A stretch of 64,000 nt of DNA, taken from contig NZ_AP024655.1 in the NCBI RefSeq assembly GCF_019977355.1, positions 992,001 through 1,056,000 of the forward strand. The letters run 5' to 3'. How positions within the stretch are numbered: the stretch's first letter is position 1; each line of letters begins with the position of its first letter. A program made the position numbers and the translations under genes. The stretch comes from Arthrobacter sp. NicSoilB8 (GTDB taxonomy: Bacteria; Actinomycetota; Actinomycetes; Actinomycetales; Micrococcaceae). The notes under the pieces were generated by a model, which worked only from the letters and a program-made list of their open reading frames with translations, had not been told where the DNA came from and did no database searches. Shown here in pieces: positions 18,732 to 27,398 of the stretch.

Positions 18732-20444
18732 TCAGGGGCCGCTGCGCCCCACCCACAGCCCATGCAGCAGCGGAAGCGCCGACGCGATCATCAGGACATT
18801 GCCAAGCACCATGTCATCCGCGCGGACCACGGAGCCGGAAATCAGCAGGGCGCCGAAGATCAGCGCCGCTGCCGATCGCTGCACCGTGCGGTCAAGCCGT
18901 CCCAGCTGCCGCTCGAGGCGCGGATTGGCCATCGACAGTGAACCGTCCTCGAGCCGGGTGAGCAGCCCATCCAGCCGTTTCGGCAGACCCAGCACCATCC
19001 CGGCGGCATCGAGCGCCTGCTGGGCAACGTCCTGCACGATGTTGCCGCGCTCGTCGCGCAGCAGCTGCGCCGCATAGGGTTCGACCGAGTCCCACAGATT
19101 GAACCGGGCGTCCAGTGAGCTGCACACCCCAGAGGTCAGAGACATGGCCCGGATGATGAGCAGGAAGTTTTCCGGGAACTGGAAGGGCAAGGACCGGACA
19201 GTGTCACCGAACTCCACCGCGAACTCCCGGAACTCTCGGGGGTCCACTTCGCGCAGCTCGGCGAAGCCCAACCCGCCAAAGCGGGCGAAGAGGTGCGTCA
19301 TTGCCCGCTCAAGCTCCACTGTGTCCGCCGAGGGCACCAGCACACCGACGTTCCGGATGGCGGCCACCAGACCCTTGCCGTCACGCGAAGCGGCCGCGAT
19401 GAGCAGCTTCCGCAGACCGCTGCGTGTGCTCGGCGGGATCTCGCCCATCATGCCGAAGTCGATGAAGGTCAGTTTCCAGGGGTGCGCTGCGGATGGATCC
19501 GTAGCCGGCGTGACAAAGATGTTGCCCGGGTGCGGATCGGCGTGGAAGAACCCGGTGGTGAACATCTGGTCGAACATCACGGAGGCAAAAACCGGGGCTA
19601 CCTGCGCCGGGTCGATACCGGCAGCCAGCAGCGCCACCGAGTCCGTGATTTTGATCGCTGTCACGTCTTCGAGGGTAAGCACGCGGCGGGTGCTTCGCTC
19701 CCAGACGACGCCGGGCACCTCCACCCGGGCGTCATCGGCAAAATCGACCCCGAACCGCTCCGCATTCGCCCCCTCATTCAGGTAGTCGATTTCCTCAAGG
19801 CTGGTCTGCGCAAACTCCTCGACCAGGGCGGGCATGTCAGCACGATCGGACACCAGGCGCACGTGGCTGAGCCAGCCGCCCACTTTGCGCAGTGCCGCCA
19901 GGTCGACGTCGACAATGGCGTTGATGCCCGGCCGCTGTACCTTCAGAACCACGCGGTCGAGACCGGTGTCGGCGGCGTCGTCCGGGCGAAGCCTGGCCCG
20001 GTGCGCCTGCCCGAGGGACGCCGCCGCGATCGGTGTCTCCTCGACCGAGGCGAACAACCGCTCCAGCGGCGCGCCCAGCTCAGCTTCGGCGAGGGCTCGG
20101 ATCGCGGAGAACGAAACCGGAGGCACCTCGTCCTGCAGCCCCTCGAGTTCCTTGGTGATCTCGGGCGGCAGCACGTCGAGCCGGGACGACAGGAACTGTC
20201 CGACTTTGATCATGAGGCCGCCGAGGTCCACCGCCAGCGCATGGAAGCGCTGCGCGAAGCGCCGCATCCTCTTCGCCCTGGTGCGCTCGGCAATCCTCAC
20301 CAGCCCGATGCGGGGGAGGAGCAGCTCAAACCACCAGGTCACCGCGAGATGCCACGCGGCGAAACGCAGGATGCGGCGGTAACGGGTCCGGTGGTTCCCG
20401 GCGCCGGGGACCGTGGCTGCCCGGTCCCGGCGAACCGACGTCAC
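18732..20444 (-). CDS. ABC1/AarF/UbiB-family atypical kinase
   Basis: 570 residues. Family motifs in order: KVGQFLSSRLDVLPPE (KxGQ motif), AAASLGQAHRA (Ala-rich loop), VVLKVQRPGI (ATP-binding Lys), EEIDYLNEGANA, FFHADPHPGNIF and the metal-binding FIDFGMMG. Two C-terminal hydrophobic helices (near 515-565) suggest membrane attachment. UbiB proteins support quinone lipid metabolism, probably as ATPases. A GTG start at 20444 lies 5 nt after the PadR stop, so it is the second gene of a padR-aarF operon and is likely under PadR control. Confidence 0.88.
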   Translation of the reverse strand: MTSVRRDRAATVPGAGNHRTRYRRILRFAAWHLAVTWWFELLLPRIGLVRIAERTRAKRMRRFAQRFHALAVDLGGLMIKVGQFLSSRLDVLPPEITKELEGLQDEVPPVSFSAIRALAEAELGAPLERLFASVEETPIAAASLGQAHRARLRPDDAADTGLDRVVLKVQRPGINAIVDVDLAALRKVGGWLSHVRLVSDRADMPALVEEFAQTSLEEIDYLNEGANAERFGVDFADDARVEVPGVVWERSTRRVLTLEDVTAIKITDSVALLAAGIDPAQVAPVFASVMFDQMFTTGFFHADPHPGNIFVTPATDPSAAHPWKLTFIDFGMMGEIPPSTRSGLRKLLIAAASRDGKGLVAAIRNVGVLVPSADTVELERAMTHLFARFGGLGFAELREVDPREFREFAVEFGDTVRSLPFQFPENFLLIIRAMSLTSGVCSSLDARFNLWDSVEPYAAQLLRDERGNIVQDVAQQALDAAGMVLGLPKRLDGLLTRLEDGSLSMANPRLERQLGRLDRTVQRSAAALIFGALLISGSVVRADDMVLGNVLMIASALPLLHGLWVGRSGP

Positions 20445-20449
20445 CCCTG

Positions 20450-20995
20450 TCAGCCCTGGGCGAGGATCGCGTACAGCCGGCGGCGTGCGTCATCGAGCAC
20501 CGCCACGGCTTCTTGTACCTGCTCCGGCGTCCCGGTGCGTCCCACCTGGGAGGCGGCTTGTGCGAGCTCGACGCCCGCCTTGGGCAGCGCCGCGAACCCC
20601 GCGCCCGATGCTGGACCTGCCGACTCCCAGGGCGCTGACATGCCGGCGCCCGCTACCTCCTCGCGGCCCGCCTCCGTCAGGGAATAGATCTTGCGGCCGT
20701 TGGACTCCTCAGCGCGGATAATTCCCTCGTCGGCCAGCAGCTGAAGGGTTGGATAGACGGAGCCAGCGCTGGGCTTCCAGGTCCCGCCGCTGCGTTCCTC
20801 GATTTCACGAATGATCTGATACCCGTGCATCGGCCGCTCGGCGAGCAGTGCCAGAACAGCCGAGCGCACCTCGCCGCGCCCCGCCCGGGATCCCGAGCGC
20901 TTCTCAAACCTCGAACGCAGCTCCTCGACGGCCTGCCACATGCTGTCGACATTGTTGCCTCGAAATCCGCCTGCCGGGTGTAAATTGCGCATCAT
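20450..20995 (-). CDS. PadR-family transcriptional regulator
   Basis: 181 residues from the ATG at 20995, which has GAGGAG 5 nt upstream; the frame is open further but without a site. The PadR winged helix spans about 45-125: SAVLALLAERPMHGYQII, then GSVYPTLQLLADEGIIR and the wing RKIYSLTEAGREEV. A C-terminal helix (about 150-180) provides dimerisation. PadR proteins are usually repressors released by a small ligand. It is directly upstream of aarF and immediately downstream of a threefold repeat overlapping the likely promoter, so autoregulation of the pair is probable. Confidence 0.9.
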   Translation of the reverse strand: MMRNLHPAGGFRGNNVDSMWQAVEELRSRFEKRSGSRAGRGEVRSAVLALLAERPMHGYQIIREIEERSGGTWKPSAGSVYPTLQLLADEGIIRAEESNGRKIYSLTEAGREEVAGAGMSAPWESAGPASGAGFAALPKAGVELAQAASQVGRTGTPEQVQEAVAVLDDARRRLYAILAQG

Positions 20996-21016
20996 GCTCT
21001 CCTCGGGAAGACCGCG

Positions 21017-21043
21017 AACGATATACAACGATAGTCAACGATA
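21017..21043 (-). promoter_or_regulatory. Triple AACGATA operator over the padR promoter
   Basis: AACGATA occurs at 21017, 21027 and 21037, exactly one helical turn apart. On the coding strand this reads as three TATCGTT units. TTGGTT, 17 bp, then TATCGT gives a plausible -35/-10 whose -10 is the farthest unit, so bound protein would cover the promoter and start site. The array ends 21 bp upstream of the padR start codon. Confidence 0.7.
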
Positions 21044-21502
21044 CATCCGAAAATTTGCGAAACCAAGAGCGCCGGCGGCCCGCTCAAGGGGCCAAAAAGC
21101 TGGCCCCTCACAGCTAGCCATGGCGGTTTTTGGGGTGGTGAGCGCCGGCCGCGGAACTCCCCGGGCTGGGGCCGGGGATGACTGAGGCGCCGATGACGGC
21201 CCAGGGGTCGGTCTGGTCGGTGGGGCGGGCTGCGCGCCAGCCCGGTGCCGTCCACGCCTCCCCGAGCCCGGCGACACCACCAGGCCACGAAAGGACCTGT
21301 TCACCGCCGCTGGGCTTCTCTTTGGATTAGGCGGCTGCCGTTTGCGCCTGCTGGTTGATGCGAAATCTTGCGCGGCTGCCGGCGTCGCACGGGTTGCCCC
21401 CGCCCGGCCCGGACTTTGGCCCTGACCTTGACCTGGACTTTGGCCCTGACCTTGACCTGGACGTGCGAACTGCGAGGCCCGGCGGGGTCGCGGCCGCCGT
21501 GG
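21044..21502. other. Non-coding stretch with a 24-bp duplication
   Basis: No supported gene between the padR operator and the HNH gene. A 24-bp unit beginning GGACTTTGG is repeated back to back at 21411-21434 and 21435-21458 (TGACCTTGACCTGG-type sequence). The remainder is G+C-rich with no clear hairpin or promoter. Confidence 0.6.
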
Positions 21503-23785
21503 CTATGCGGCCGTGCTGAGGTTTGCGGGTTTGAAGTAGTGGTTGCGGCGGGGCTGTTGGTGCGGGTCGAGGTGGGGCGGCGGGATGAACCAGGGGATCC
21601 CGGTCCGGACTTGGATGCTCCAGTGTTCCTTGTGGATCACGTGGTGGTGATGGGAGCAGAGCAGGGTGCCGTTCTCTGTCCCGGAGGTTCCGCCGCTGGA
21701 CCAGTAGGTGATGTGGTGGGCCTCGCACCAGGGGGCGGGCATAGGGCAGCCGGGGAACGCGCAGCCCTGGTCGCGGGCGATGAGGGCTTTGCGGAGGTGG
21801 GGCGGGAAGAGTCTGGAGGCCCGGCCGATGTCCAGTATCCGGCCTTGGCTGCCGAGCAGGACGGGGATGATGTCGGCATCGCAGGCGATCTTTCGCACGG
21901 TCGAGGCGGTGACGGGCCCGGTGAACAGCAGCGAGCCTGTCTGCTCCAACAGCCCCGTCCGCTGCAGCATCCCAGTGCCCGGCAGCATCCCGGTGCCCGG
22001 CAGCGTCCGGGGTGCGGCGTCCTCCGGGCCGGCCGTTCCAGCGTCCGCGGTGCCTGCCGTGCCAGCGGTGACGGCAGGGTTCGTGCCGAGCCGGGTGAGC
22101 AGGTCGCGGTAGTCGATGGTGACCATGACCTGGGGGCGCAGGCCGCCCGAGGCGGGGAGCCGGCCCGACGCGAGGGCGAGTTTGCAGGCGCCGACGAGGC
22201 CGTCGAGCAGCCGCTGCGGCCGGGTGCGCAAGTCCAGGCAGCCGGTCCCGGGATCCTCCTCCGGCGCCGCAGGAGCCCCCGAAGAAATCTGGCGATCCGA
22301 AGCGGGATGAGCCTCGGAAGCCGGATCTGCCGGGATGCCCGCAGCCGTCGAAACGGCGGGCCGGGAATCGCAGGCCGAGACACCGCCGGCAGCGGAAGTC
22401 CAGCCCGCGGCCGTGCCGGCGGCAGAACCCCGGCCTGTGGCCGCATTGTCTTCGGCCGCGGAGCCCCAGCCGGTGGCGGGTCCGGCGGTGGAACCCCAGT
22501 CGGCGGCAGAGCCCCAGCCTGTGGCCGTACGGTCTCCGGCGGCGGAGCCCCAGCTGGTGGAAGACTCGACGGCGGCCTCCTCGCCCGGGGCAGAACCCCA
22601 GCCGGCGGCCGGATCTTCACCGGCAACGAAGTCCTCGTGAGGGACGGAATCGGCTTCGGGAGCCTCGGCGGCACCCATGGCCGGGGATGGGGATGGGGAT
22701 GGGGATGGGGCTGAGGCCGTGGCCGTGGGCAGGGCGCCGGTGCGGGGGTTGGTGCCGGTGTTCATCACCGTGAGGAGGTGTTCGTACTGTTCGTCCGTCG
22801 CGAAGATCTCGAGATGATTCAGGCCGTGGCGCCGGCGGCGGATGAAGGTGCCCTGAAGCTGGCGCAACAGCTCCTCGCCGGGTTCCGCGCCGTCCTGGTC
22901 CATCGCATCGGTCCAGCCGCGGGCGACCCGGATGAGGAAGTCGGCGTCGTTCTCCGCGGCCGTACGCGTCAGGGCATGCTCCATCCGGGCCAAGGCCTCC
23001 GCGTCGCACAAAGGCCGGATCCGGCCCAGCGCGGCGGTGATAACCGCCGCGGCCCGGGACGCGACCTCGCCCGCGGCGACCGCGGCCCCGAGTTCCCCGT
23101 GTACAGCAGGCACCGGCTGCCCGGCCAGCCCGTGCCTGGGCAGCAGGCGCTCGGCCAGGGAAAGCCGGCGCCGTGCCTCCGCCGCGCCGATCAACAGCCG
23201 CGCCCGCAGGAACTCCACCGTGTTCCGGTATCCGTCATCCACCGGAACCTCCGCCGCCGCGGGCGACCCGGACCCAGAAGCGTTATCCACTGCCTCGGGT
23301 GGCGTGCCCGCCGAGCCGCTGACCCCGCCGTCGCTGGCCCCGCCGTCGCCGGTCCCGCCGTCGCCGGTCCCGCCGGCCGCGGCGGTGAACGCTGCCGCGG
23401 CCCCTGGCGCGTCCTCGCGCCAGCCAGTGGTCCACGACGTGCCGGTCTTCCCGCGGTCCGCCGCAGACTGCTTCCTGCTCCGGTCCACCGCGCCGGCCGC
23501 GACAACCTGCAGATACTCCACCGTGCGGGAGAGCTCCTCCACGCGCCCGGCGAAATCCGACGCCGCCTTCAACCCCCAGGACGCCGCGTCCTCCGCCGCC
23601 GTCGCGCTCACGTTTCGGAGCGCTGTCAAAGCGTCGTCCAACCCGGACGCCAGGGCCGGGACCTCGGCGGGAACCGGGCCTAAGCTTGAGCCGGGGTTTG
23701 TACCGCAGCCTGCAACGAGGCCGGTGCACCTGTCCGTGCCCTGCCCCTCGCCCTCGAAAGGAATGAAATCCCTGGCGGCTTCCAT
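21503..23785 (-). CDS. DUF222/13E12 HNH endonuclease-like protein with a repeat-expanded centre
   Basis: 760 residues. DUF222 (about 185-330) contains ARLLIGAAEARRRL and the 13E12-type AVITAALGRIRPLCD. The C-terminal HNH domain has CAFPGCPMPAPWCEAHHITYW and NGTLLCSHHHHVIH, with all metal and catalytic residues. Between them (about 370-500) lies a low-complexity tract containing many copies of a GWGSAA-like motif separated by acidic or Thr/Ala residues; near 590-640 PGTGML is also repeated. The family is multicopy in actinobacteria, with unclear function. The start ATG has no close strong site. Confidence 0.88.
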   Translation of the reverse strand: MEAARDFIPFEGEGQGTDRCTGLVAGCGTNPGSSLGPVPAEVPALASGLDDALTALRNVSATAAEDAASWGLKAASDFAGRVEELSRTVEYLQVVAAGAVDRSRKQSAADRGKTGTSWTTGWREDAPGAAAAFTAAAGGTGDGGTGDGGASDGGVSGSAGTPPEAVDNASGSGSPAAAEVPVDDGYRNTVEFLRARLLIGAAEARRRLSLAERLLPRHGLAGQPVPAVHGELGAAVAAGEVASRAAAVITAALGRIRPLCDAEALARMEHALTRTAAENDADFLIRVARGWTDAMDQDGAEPGEELLRQLQGTFIRRRRHGLNHLEIFATDEQYEHLLTVMNTGTNPRTGALPTATASAPSPSPSPSPAMGAAEAPEADSVPHEDFVAGEDPAAGWGSAPGEEAAVESSTSWGSAAGDRTATGWGSAADWGSTAGPATGWGSAAEDNAATGRGSAAGTAAGWTSAAGGVSACDSRPAVSTAAGIPADPASEAHPASDRQISSGAPAAPEEDPGTGCLDLRTRPQRLLDGLVGACKLALASGRLPASGGLRPQVMVTIDYRDLLTRLGTNPAVTAGTAGTADAGTAGPEDAAPRTLPGTGMLPGTGMLQRTGLLEQTGSLLFTGPVTASTVRKIACDADIIPVLLGSQGRILDIGRASRLFPPHLRKALIARDQGCAFPGCPMPAPWCEAHHITYWSSGGTSGTENGTLLCSHHHHVIHKEHWSIQVRTGIPWFIPPPHLDPHQQPRRNHYFKPANLSTAA

Positions 23786-23905
23786 GACTCAAGCCTAGGC
23801 GGGAGGTACGACATAATCGGGGCTTGCGGTGATGACCCGTGCGCAGTGCAGGAATCCGGCTGCCGTGCCCTGGTGATTCGGGGTCGGCGAGCATTCAGAC
23901 GGTTT

Positions 23906-24709
23906 TCACATCGCGCGGTTAAGGGCCCGTGGCCGGCCAAACTGCGTGCGGACACCGGGGGAGAAGAGGACAGATTCGGGTGGCCCCGTGACTTCGATTC
24001 CCGCCGCGGGCAGCAGTTGATCCTCAAGGCGGGTCAGTCGCGCCGGGTACAGCGGCCACGCCGAATGCGTGTTTGGAATGTAAAGGGTCCTGCCCCTGAA
24101 GCGGGAATGCAGACCGAACCGGGCCGTCAGGTGTACCGAGAGCGGGTCGGCCGCTTCGACGTCGAGCTCGGGCACGACGGCGAAATCGCTCCGGGCGCCG
24201 CCCCGGAACCGCCGCACCGAGTAACCGGCGGCCCCGCCCGACGAGCCGGCGCCGACGGCGGCACCCCCGCCCGCCCTATCGGCCCCATCTGCCGAGCCTG
24301 CGGGCTGCGCGGCGTCCCGGCCCAGATACCTCGTGCGCGACCACACGTACGGAATCCCTGCAGCCCTTGCAGCGAGCACCACAGCCAACCGCGATGCATC
24401 CAGGCTGAGGAAGACGACGCCCCGGGTACCGTCGGGTTCCCGGGAATAGAGGCGCACGTTGATCTCGGCAAAGCTCCCGAAATACGGGACACCGGGTCCG
24501 CGGCCCAGGCCCGCGCCGCGCATCCGGAAGCCGATCAGTCCCACCCAGGCAGATCCGTCAAAGCTGTCCGGAGCAACGCCCGGAGGCATGAACGGCGCGG
24601 CCACCTGATCCGGGATGCGCCAGTGCAGGAATACGGCATCGGTCCAGCGCTGATCCATGATGATTGGGGTTGGGAGTTCAGGGGCCTCCGGCCAAGGATC
24701 TAAACCCAT
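23906..24709 (-). CDS. DUF2071 (YqjF-like) protein
   Basis: 267 residues. Family features include MDQRWTDAVFLHWRIP near the start (about 18), VGLIGFRMRG, PYFGSFAEINVRLYS, and a late FGLHSRFRGRTLYIPNTHSAWPLY. A Gly/Ala insertion (about 140-168) interrupts the barrel-like fold. No signal peptide; function unknown. Internal ATG at the MDQRW position could be the real start, since family members often begin there; I kept 24709 as the longest. Confidence 0.75.
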   Translation of the reverse strand: MGLDPWPEAPELPTPIIMDQRWTDAVFLHWRIPDQVAAPFMPPGVAPDSFDGSAWVGLIGFRMRGAGLGRGPGVPYFGSFAEINVRLYSREPDGTRGVVFLSLDASRLAVVLAARAAGIPYVWSRTRYLGRDAAQPAGSADGADRAGGGAAVGAGSSGGAAGYSVRRFRGGARSDFAVVPELDVEAADPLSVHLTARFGLHSRFRGRTLYIPNTHSAWPLYPARLTRLEDQLLPAAGIEVTGPPESVLFSPGVRTQFGRPRALNRAM

Positions 24710-24742
24710 GCGATCATGTCCTCCTTAGCTGATGGGATCGTT

Positions 24743-24869
24743 CGGCACCGGCACCGGCACCGGCACCGGCACCGGCACCGGCACCGGCACCGGCACCTGC
24801 AGGTGCACGTGCACGCGGCCCGCGGCCCGCGGCTCGCGGCTCGCGGCTCGCGGCTCGCGGCTCGCGGCT
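24743..24869. repeat. Two adjoining microsatellites: (GGCACC)9 and an eight-unit CGCGGCY heptamer
   Basis: Nine perfect GGCACC hexamers (24744-24797) are followed after 16 bp by two CGCGGCC and six CGCGGCT heptamers (24814-24869). They occupy the gap upstream of the DUF2071 gene and downstream of the PEP-mutase-family gene. Copy number would alter the distance between any promoter and the DUF2071 start. Confidence 0.96.
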
Positions 24870-24945
24870 CGCCTGAGCCTGCCCGGCCCGAGCCCGGCCA
24901 GCGCTGCGCCGCCCAGTCCCCATGCCGCCCCAGTCCAGAACCGGC

Positions 24946-25734
24946 CTAGTTCAACGGCCGGGTGCCTTCCGGAAGCGCCCCGCCGGCCAGCAGCTCCGCC
25001 GTCGCGTCGACCAGTGCCGTCAGCGCGACGCGTTGCGTCCATGGGCCGTAGGAAATGCGGGCCACGCCGAGCTCCTGCAGTTTGGCCGGAGCCAGCGACC
25101 CGGGCACGTTGATGACAGACACTTTGTTCCAGCCAATACCCTCCACCAGAGCGGTGACGGTAGCCTCATCCAGCAAGCCGGGCACAAACACGGTGGCCGC
25201 ACCGACCTCGAGGAACGCACGGCCGCGCTCGATCGCATCGGCCAAAACTGCGGCGGGATCGCGGTCGCCGGCCTTGAGGAAGGCGTCGGTGCGGGCGTTG
25301 AGGACGAAGTCGATGCCCTCAGCCTCGCCGGCGCGGACTGCGGCACCCATCTGCGAAACGGCGTCGGCGAGCGGGCGCATCTGGTCTTCGATGTTGGCTC
25401 CGACGCTCCCGACGCCAATCGCCTTGCGCACTGTCTCTCCGGGGTCCCCGTAACCCGATTCGAGGTCAGCGCTAACGGGCAGCGAAGTCGCGGAGGCAAT
25501 CAGGCCGACGGCGGCGATCATCTCATCTACCGGGATGTTCTCGCCGTCTTCATAGCCGCGGGACGCAGCGATGGAGTGGCTGGCTGTGGCCAAGGCCTTG
25601 GTGCCCGGAACATCGGCCACCACTTTCGCAGTGATCGCGTCCCAGACATTGATGACCTGGAGGATCTCCGGGGCCCGGTGGAGCCTGAGCAGTTCGGCGG
25701 CTTTGGGGGCAAGAGAAAGCTCGTTTTCTGTCAT
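24946..25734 (-). CDS. Isocitrate lyase/PEP mutase superfamily protein
   Basis: 262-residue TIM-barrel protein. Superfamily motifs: VINVWDAITAKVV near 30, ATASHSIAASRGY near 50, the metal-binding PVSADLESGYGD near 88 and GANIEDQ near 112, then NARTDAFL near 146. It lacks the isocitrate lyase KKCGH loop and the full methylcitrate set, so it belongs to the broad PEP-mutase/oxaloacetate-hydrolase-like clade that cleaves or hydrolyses C-C or P-C bonds of small acids. Exact substrate unknown. Standalone transcription unit. Confidence 0.85.
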   Translation of the reverse strand: MTENELSLAPKAAELLRLHRAPEILQVINVWDAITAKVVADVPGTKALATASHSIAASRGYEDGENIPVDEMIAAVGLIASATSLPVSADLESGYGDPGETVRKAIGVGSVGANIEDQMRPLADAVSQMGAAVRAGEAEGIDFVLNARTDAFLKAGDRDPAAVLADAIERGRAFLEVGAATVFVPGLLDEATVTALVEGIGWNKVSVINVPGSLAPAKLQELGVARISYGPWTQRVALTALVDATAELLAGGALPEGTRPLN

Positions 25735-25774
25735 TCCCCGAGCCTAGCCCCGCACCAAGCCGCCCGGAACGGTT

Positions 25775-26161
25775 TCAGCCCGCTGATGCGTCTGCTGGCG
25801 CTCCCCGCTGACTCTGCCACGGCCAGCGTCCGGTGATCTCCAGCTCGAGTGAGAAGCTCAGGAAGGTACGGATGAGAACAATAATGCCCAGCACCCCAAC
25901 ACCTTCGAAAGTCGGTGTGACGGCGACCGACCGGATGATGTCGGCCGCGACCAGCAGTTCCAGTCCGAGCAGGATTGAGCGCCCGAGCAGTTGCCGGTAG
26001 GAGCGGTAAACGGACAGCGGCGCGGACCCGGCCGGGAGACGCTCTGGCTGGAATCCCCTCAGCGCCAGGGGGATGGAGACGATCGCACCGATCACCATGA
26101 CCGCCACGCCGGCGAAATCCATGAAGCTGCCGACTGTCTCAATGATGTGCTGAAGATCCAT
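25775..26161 (-). CDS. DUF1622 membrane protein
   Basis: 128 residues, three hydrophobic helices (FAGVAVMVIGAIVSIPLAL, SILLGLELLVAADIIRSV, GVLGIIVLIRTFLSFSLELEI) and a short polar tail. The YRQLLGRSILLGLELLVAADI and IIVLIRTFLSFSLELE segments mark the DUF1622 family of small inner-membrane proteins of unknown function. It lies 40 bp beyond the start of the PEP-mutase-family gene on the same strand. Confidence 0.85.
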   Translation of the reverse strand: MDLQHIIETVGSFMDFAGVAVMVIGAIVSIPLALRGFQPERLPAGSAPLSVYRSYRQLLGRSILLGLELLVAADIIRSVAVTPTFEGVGVLGIIVLIRTFLSFSLELEITGRWPWQSQRGAPADASAG

Positions 26162-26230
26162 GGTTCCCCCTCGGAAATGCGCGGTCAGGAAAGCGGTCAG
26201 AAAAGTAGTCGGTGACGTTCATGGCAGGAC

Positions 26231-27214
26231 TCAGGGGTGCCGGACTCCGGCGCCGGCAAGAATCGCCCGGTAGCCTTCGCGGAAACTCGGGTAGTGAAAC
26301 TCGAAACCGGTGCTGCGGAGCAGCCCGTTGCTGCAGCGCTTGTTGCCTCCCCTTGAGGGTTCGCCGCCCGACGTCGACGCACCGGCACCCGCCGTACCGC
26401 CGCCCGACGTCGATGTGCCGGCACCGCCGTCTTGCGCGCCGGCGCCGCCGTCTTGCGCGCCGGCGCCGCCGTCCCCGGAGGGACTAGCGGATTCCGACGC
26501 CGGCTGGGGGAGTCCCAGCTCGGCCGCCAGGAAACCAAGGACCTCGCCGAGCTCTGCCGGTTCGTTGTCGACGCCCAGATATACGGGCCCCGGAACCGCG
26601 TCCATGGTGCACAGGTGGACGATCGCGGCGGCGGCGTCGTCACGGTGGATGCGGTTGGTGAAGCGCGATGCGGACGGAATCACCGCGGATCCTCCGCGAA
26701 CCTGGTCGATCAGGCGCGTCCGGCCGGGACCGTAGATCCCGCCAAGCCGCAGCACCACCGGGGCGATGCCGGTGCCGCGCAGGCGGCTGTAGAGGAGTTC
26801 CTCTGCTTCGCGGATGGTGCGGCCCGAGAATCCGCCGGGTTCCGGCGTCGTGCCTTCATCAATCCAGCCCCCGCCGGCATCGCCGTAAACGGCGGTCGAG
26901 GAGACAAAGAGGATCCGGCGGACGTCGGCCCCGGACGCCAGGACCGCGTCCAGCACATGGGCGAGACCGTTCACGTAGGCGGCCCGGTAGGCATCTTCCG
27001 TGGGCGCATCCGCCGCAATCGCGACGACGACGGCGGTAGTGTCCGGCGGGATGGGCGGCAGTTCGCCCGAGCTCAGGTCCGCGGCGACCCCCTCGATGGC
27101 GGCCGGCAGTTTCTCAGGCGAACGACGCCACCCCACCACACGATGGCCTGCCGCCGCGAAACGCAGCCCGGCCTCGGTGCCCAGATCGCCGCAACCGGCC
27201 AAAAGTACAGTCAT
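26231..27214 (-). CDS. YeeZ-like extended SDR (NAD-dependent epimerase/dehydratase-like)
   Basis: 327 residues. The Rossmann start MTVLLAGCGDLGTEAGLRFA, SSTAVYGDAGG and LRLGGIYGPGRTRL are typical of YeeZ-type atypical SDRs. The usual YxxxK is replaced by a Glu-containing segment, as is common in this subgroup. The C-terminal part is interrupted (about 245-280) by a repeat of AQDGGAG and TSGGG units coded by near-perfect 21-bp repeats, then resumes with KRCSNGLLRSTGFEFHYPSFREGY. Function unknown. Confidence 0.82.
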   Translation of the reverse strand: MTVLLAGCGDLGTEAGLRFAAAGHRVVGWRRSPEKLPAAIEGVAADLSSGELPPIPPDTTAVVVAIAADAPTEDAYRAAYVNGLAHVLDAVLASGADVRRILFVSSTAVYGDAGGGWIDEGTTPEPGGFSGRTIREAEELLYSRLRGTGIAPVVLRLGGIYGPGRTRLIDQVRGGSAVIPSASRFTNRIHRDDAAAAIVHLCTMDAVPGPVYLGVDNEPAELGEVLGFLAAELGLPQPASESASPSGDGGAGAQDGGAGAQDGGAGTSTSGGGTAGAGASTSGGEPSRGGNKRCSNGLLRSTGFEFHYPSFREGYRAILAGAGVRHP

Positions 27215-27398
27215 GAGGCCAGTCTGCCAGCCTTCAGGGAAGCGTTGCGCACAGGCGTGAGCAAATCTTCAAGAGATCTCGTCACCCGTTGAAGACTTGG
27301 ACGGACGACGGCGGACCGGCGGCCGCCGTCGGAACGCCGCCGGAACCCGCGCCGAGTCGCGGGAAGCGTGGCGGGGGCGTTGGACTACCGGCGTTCGG

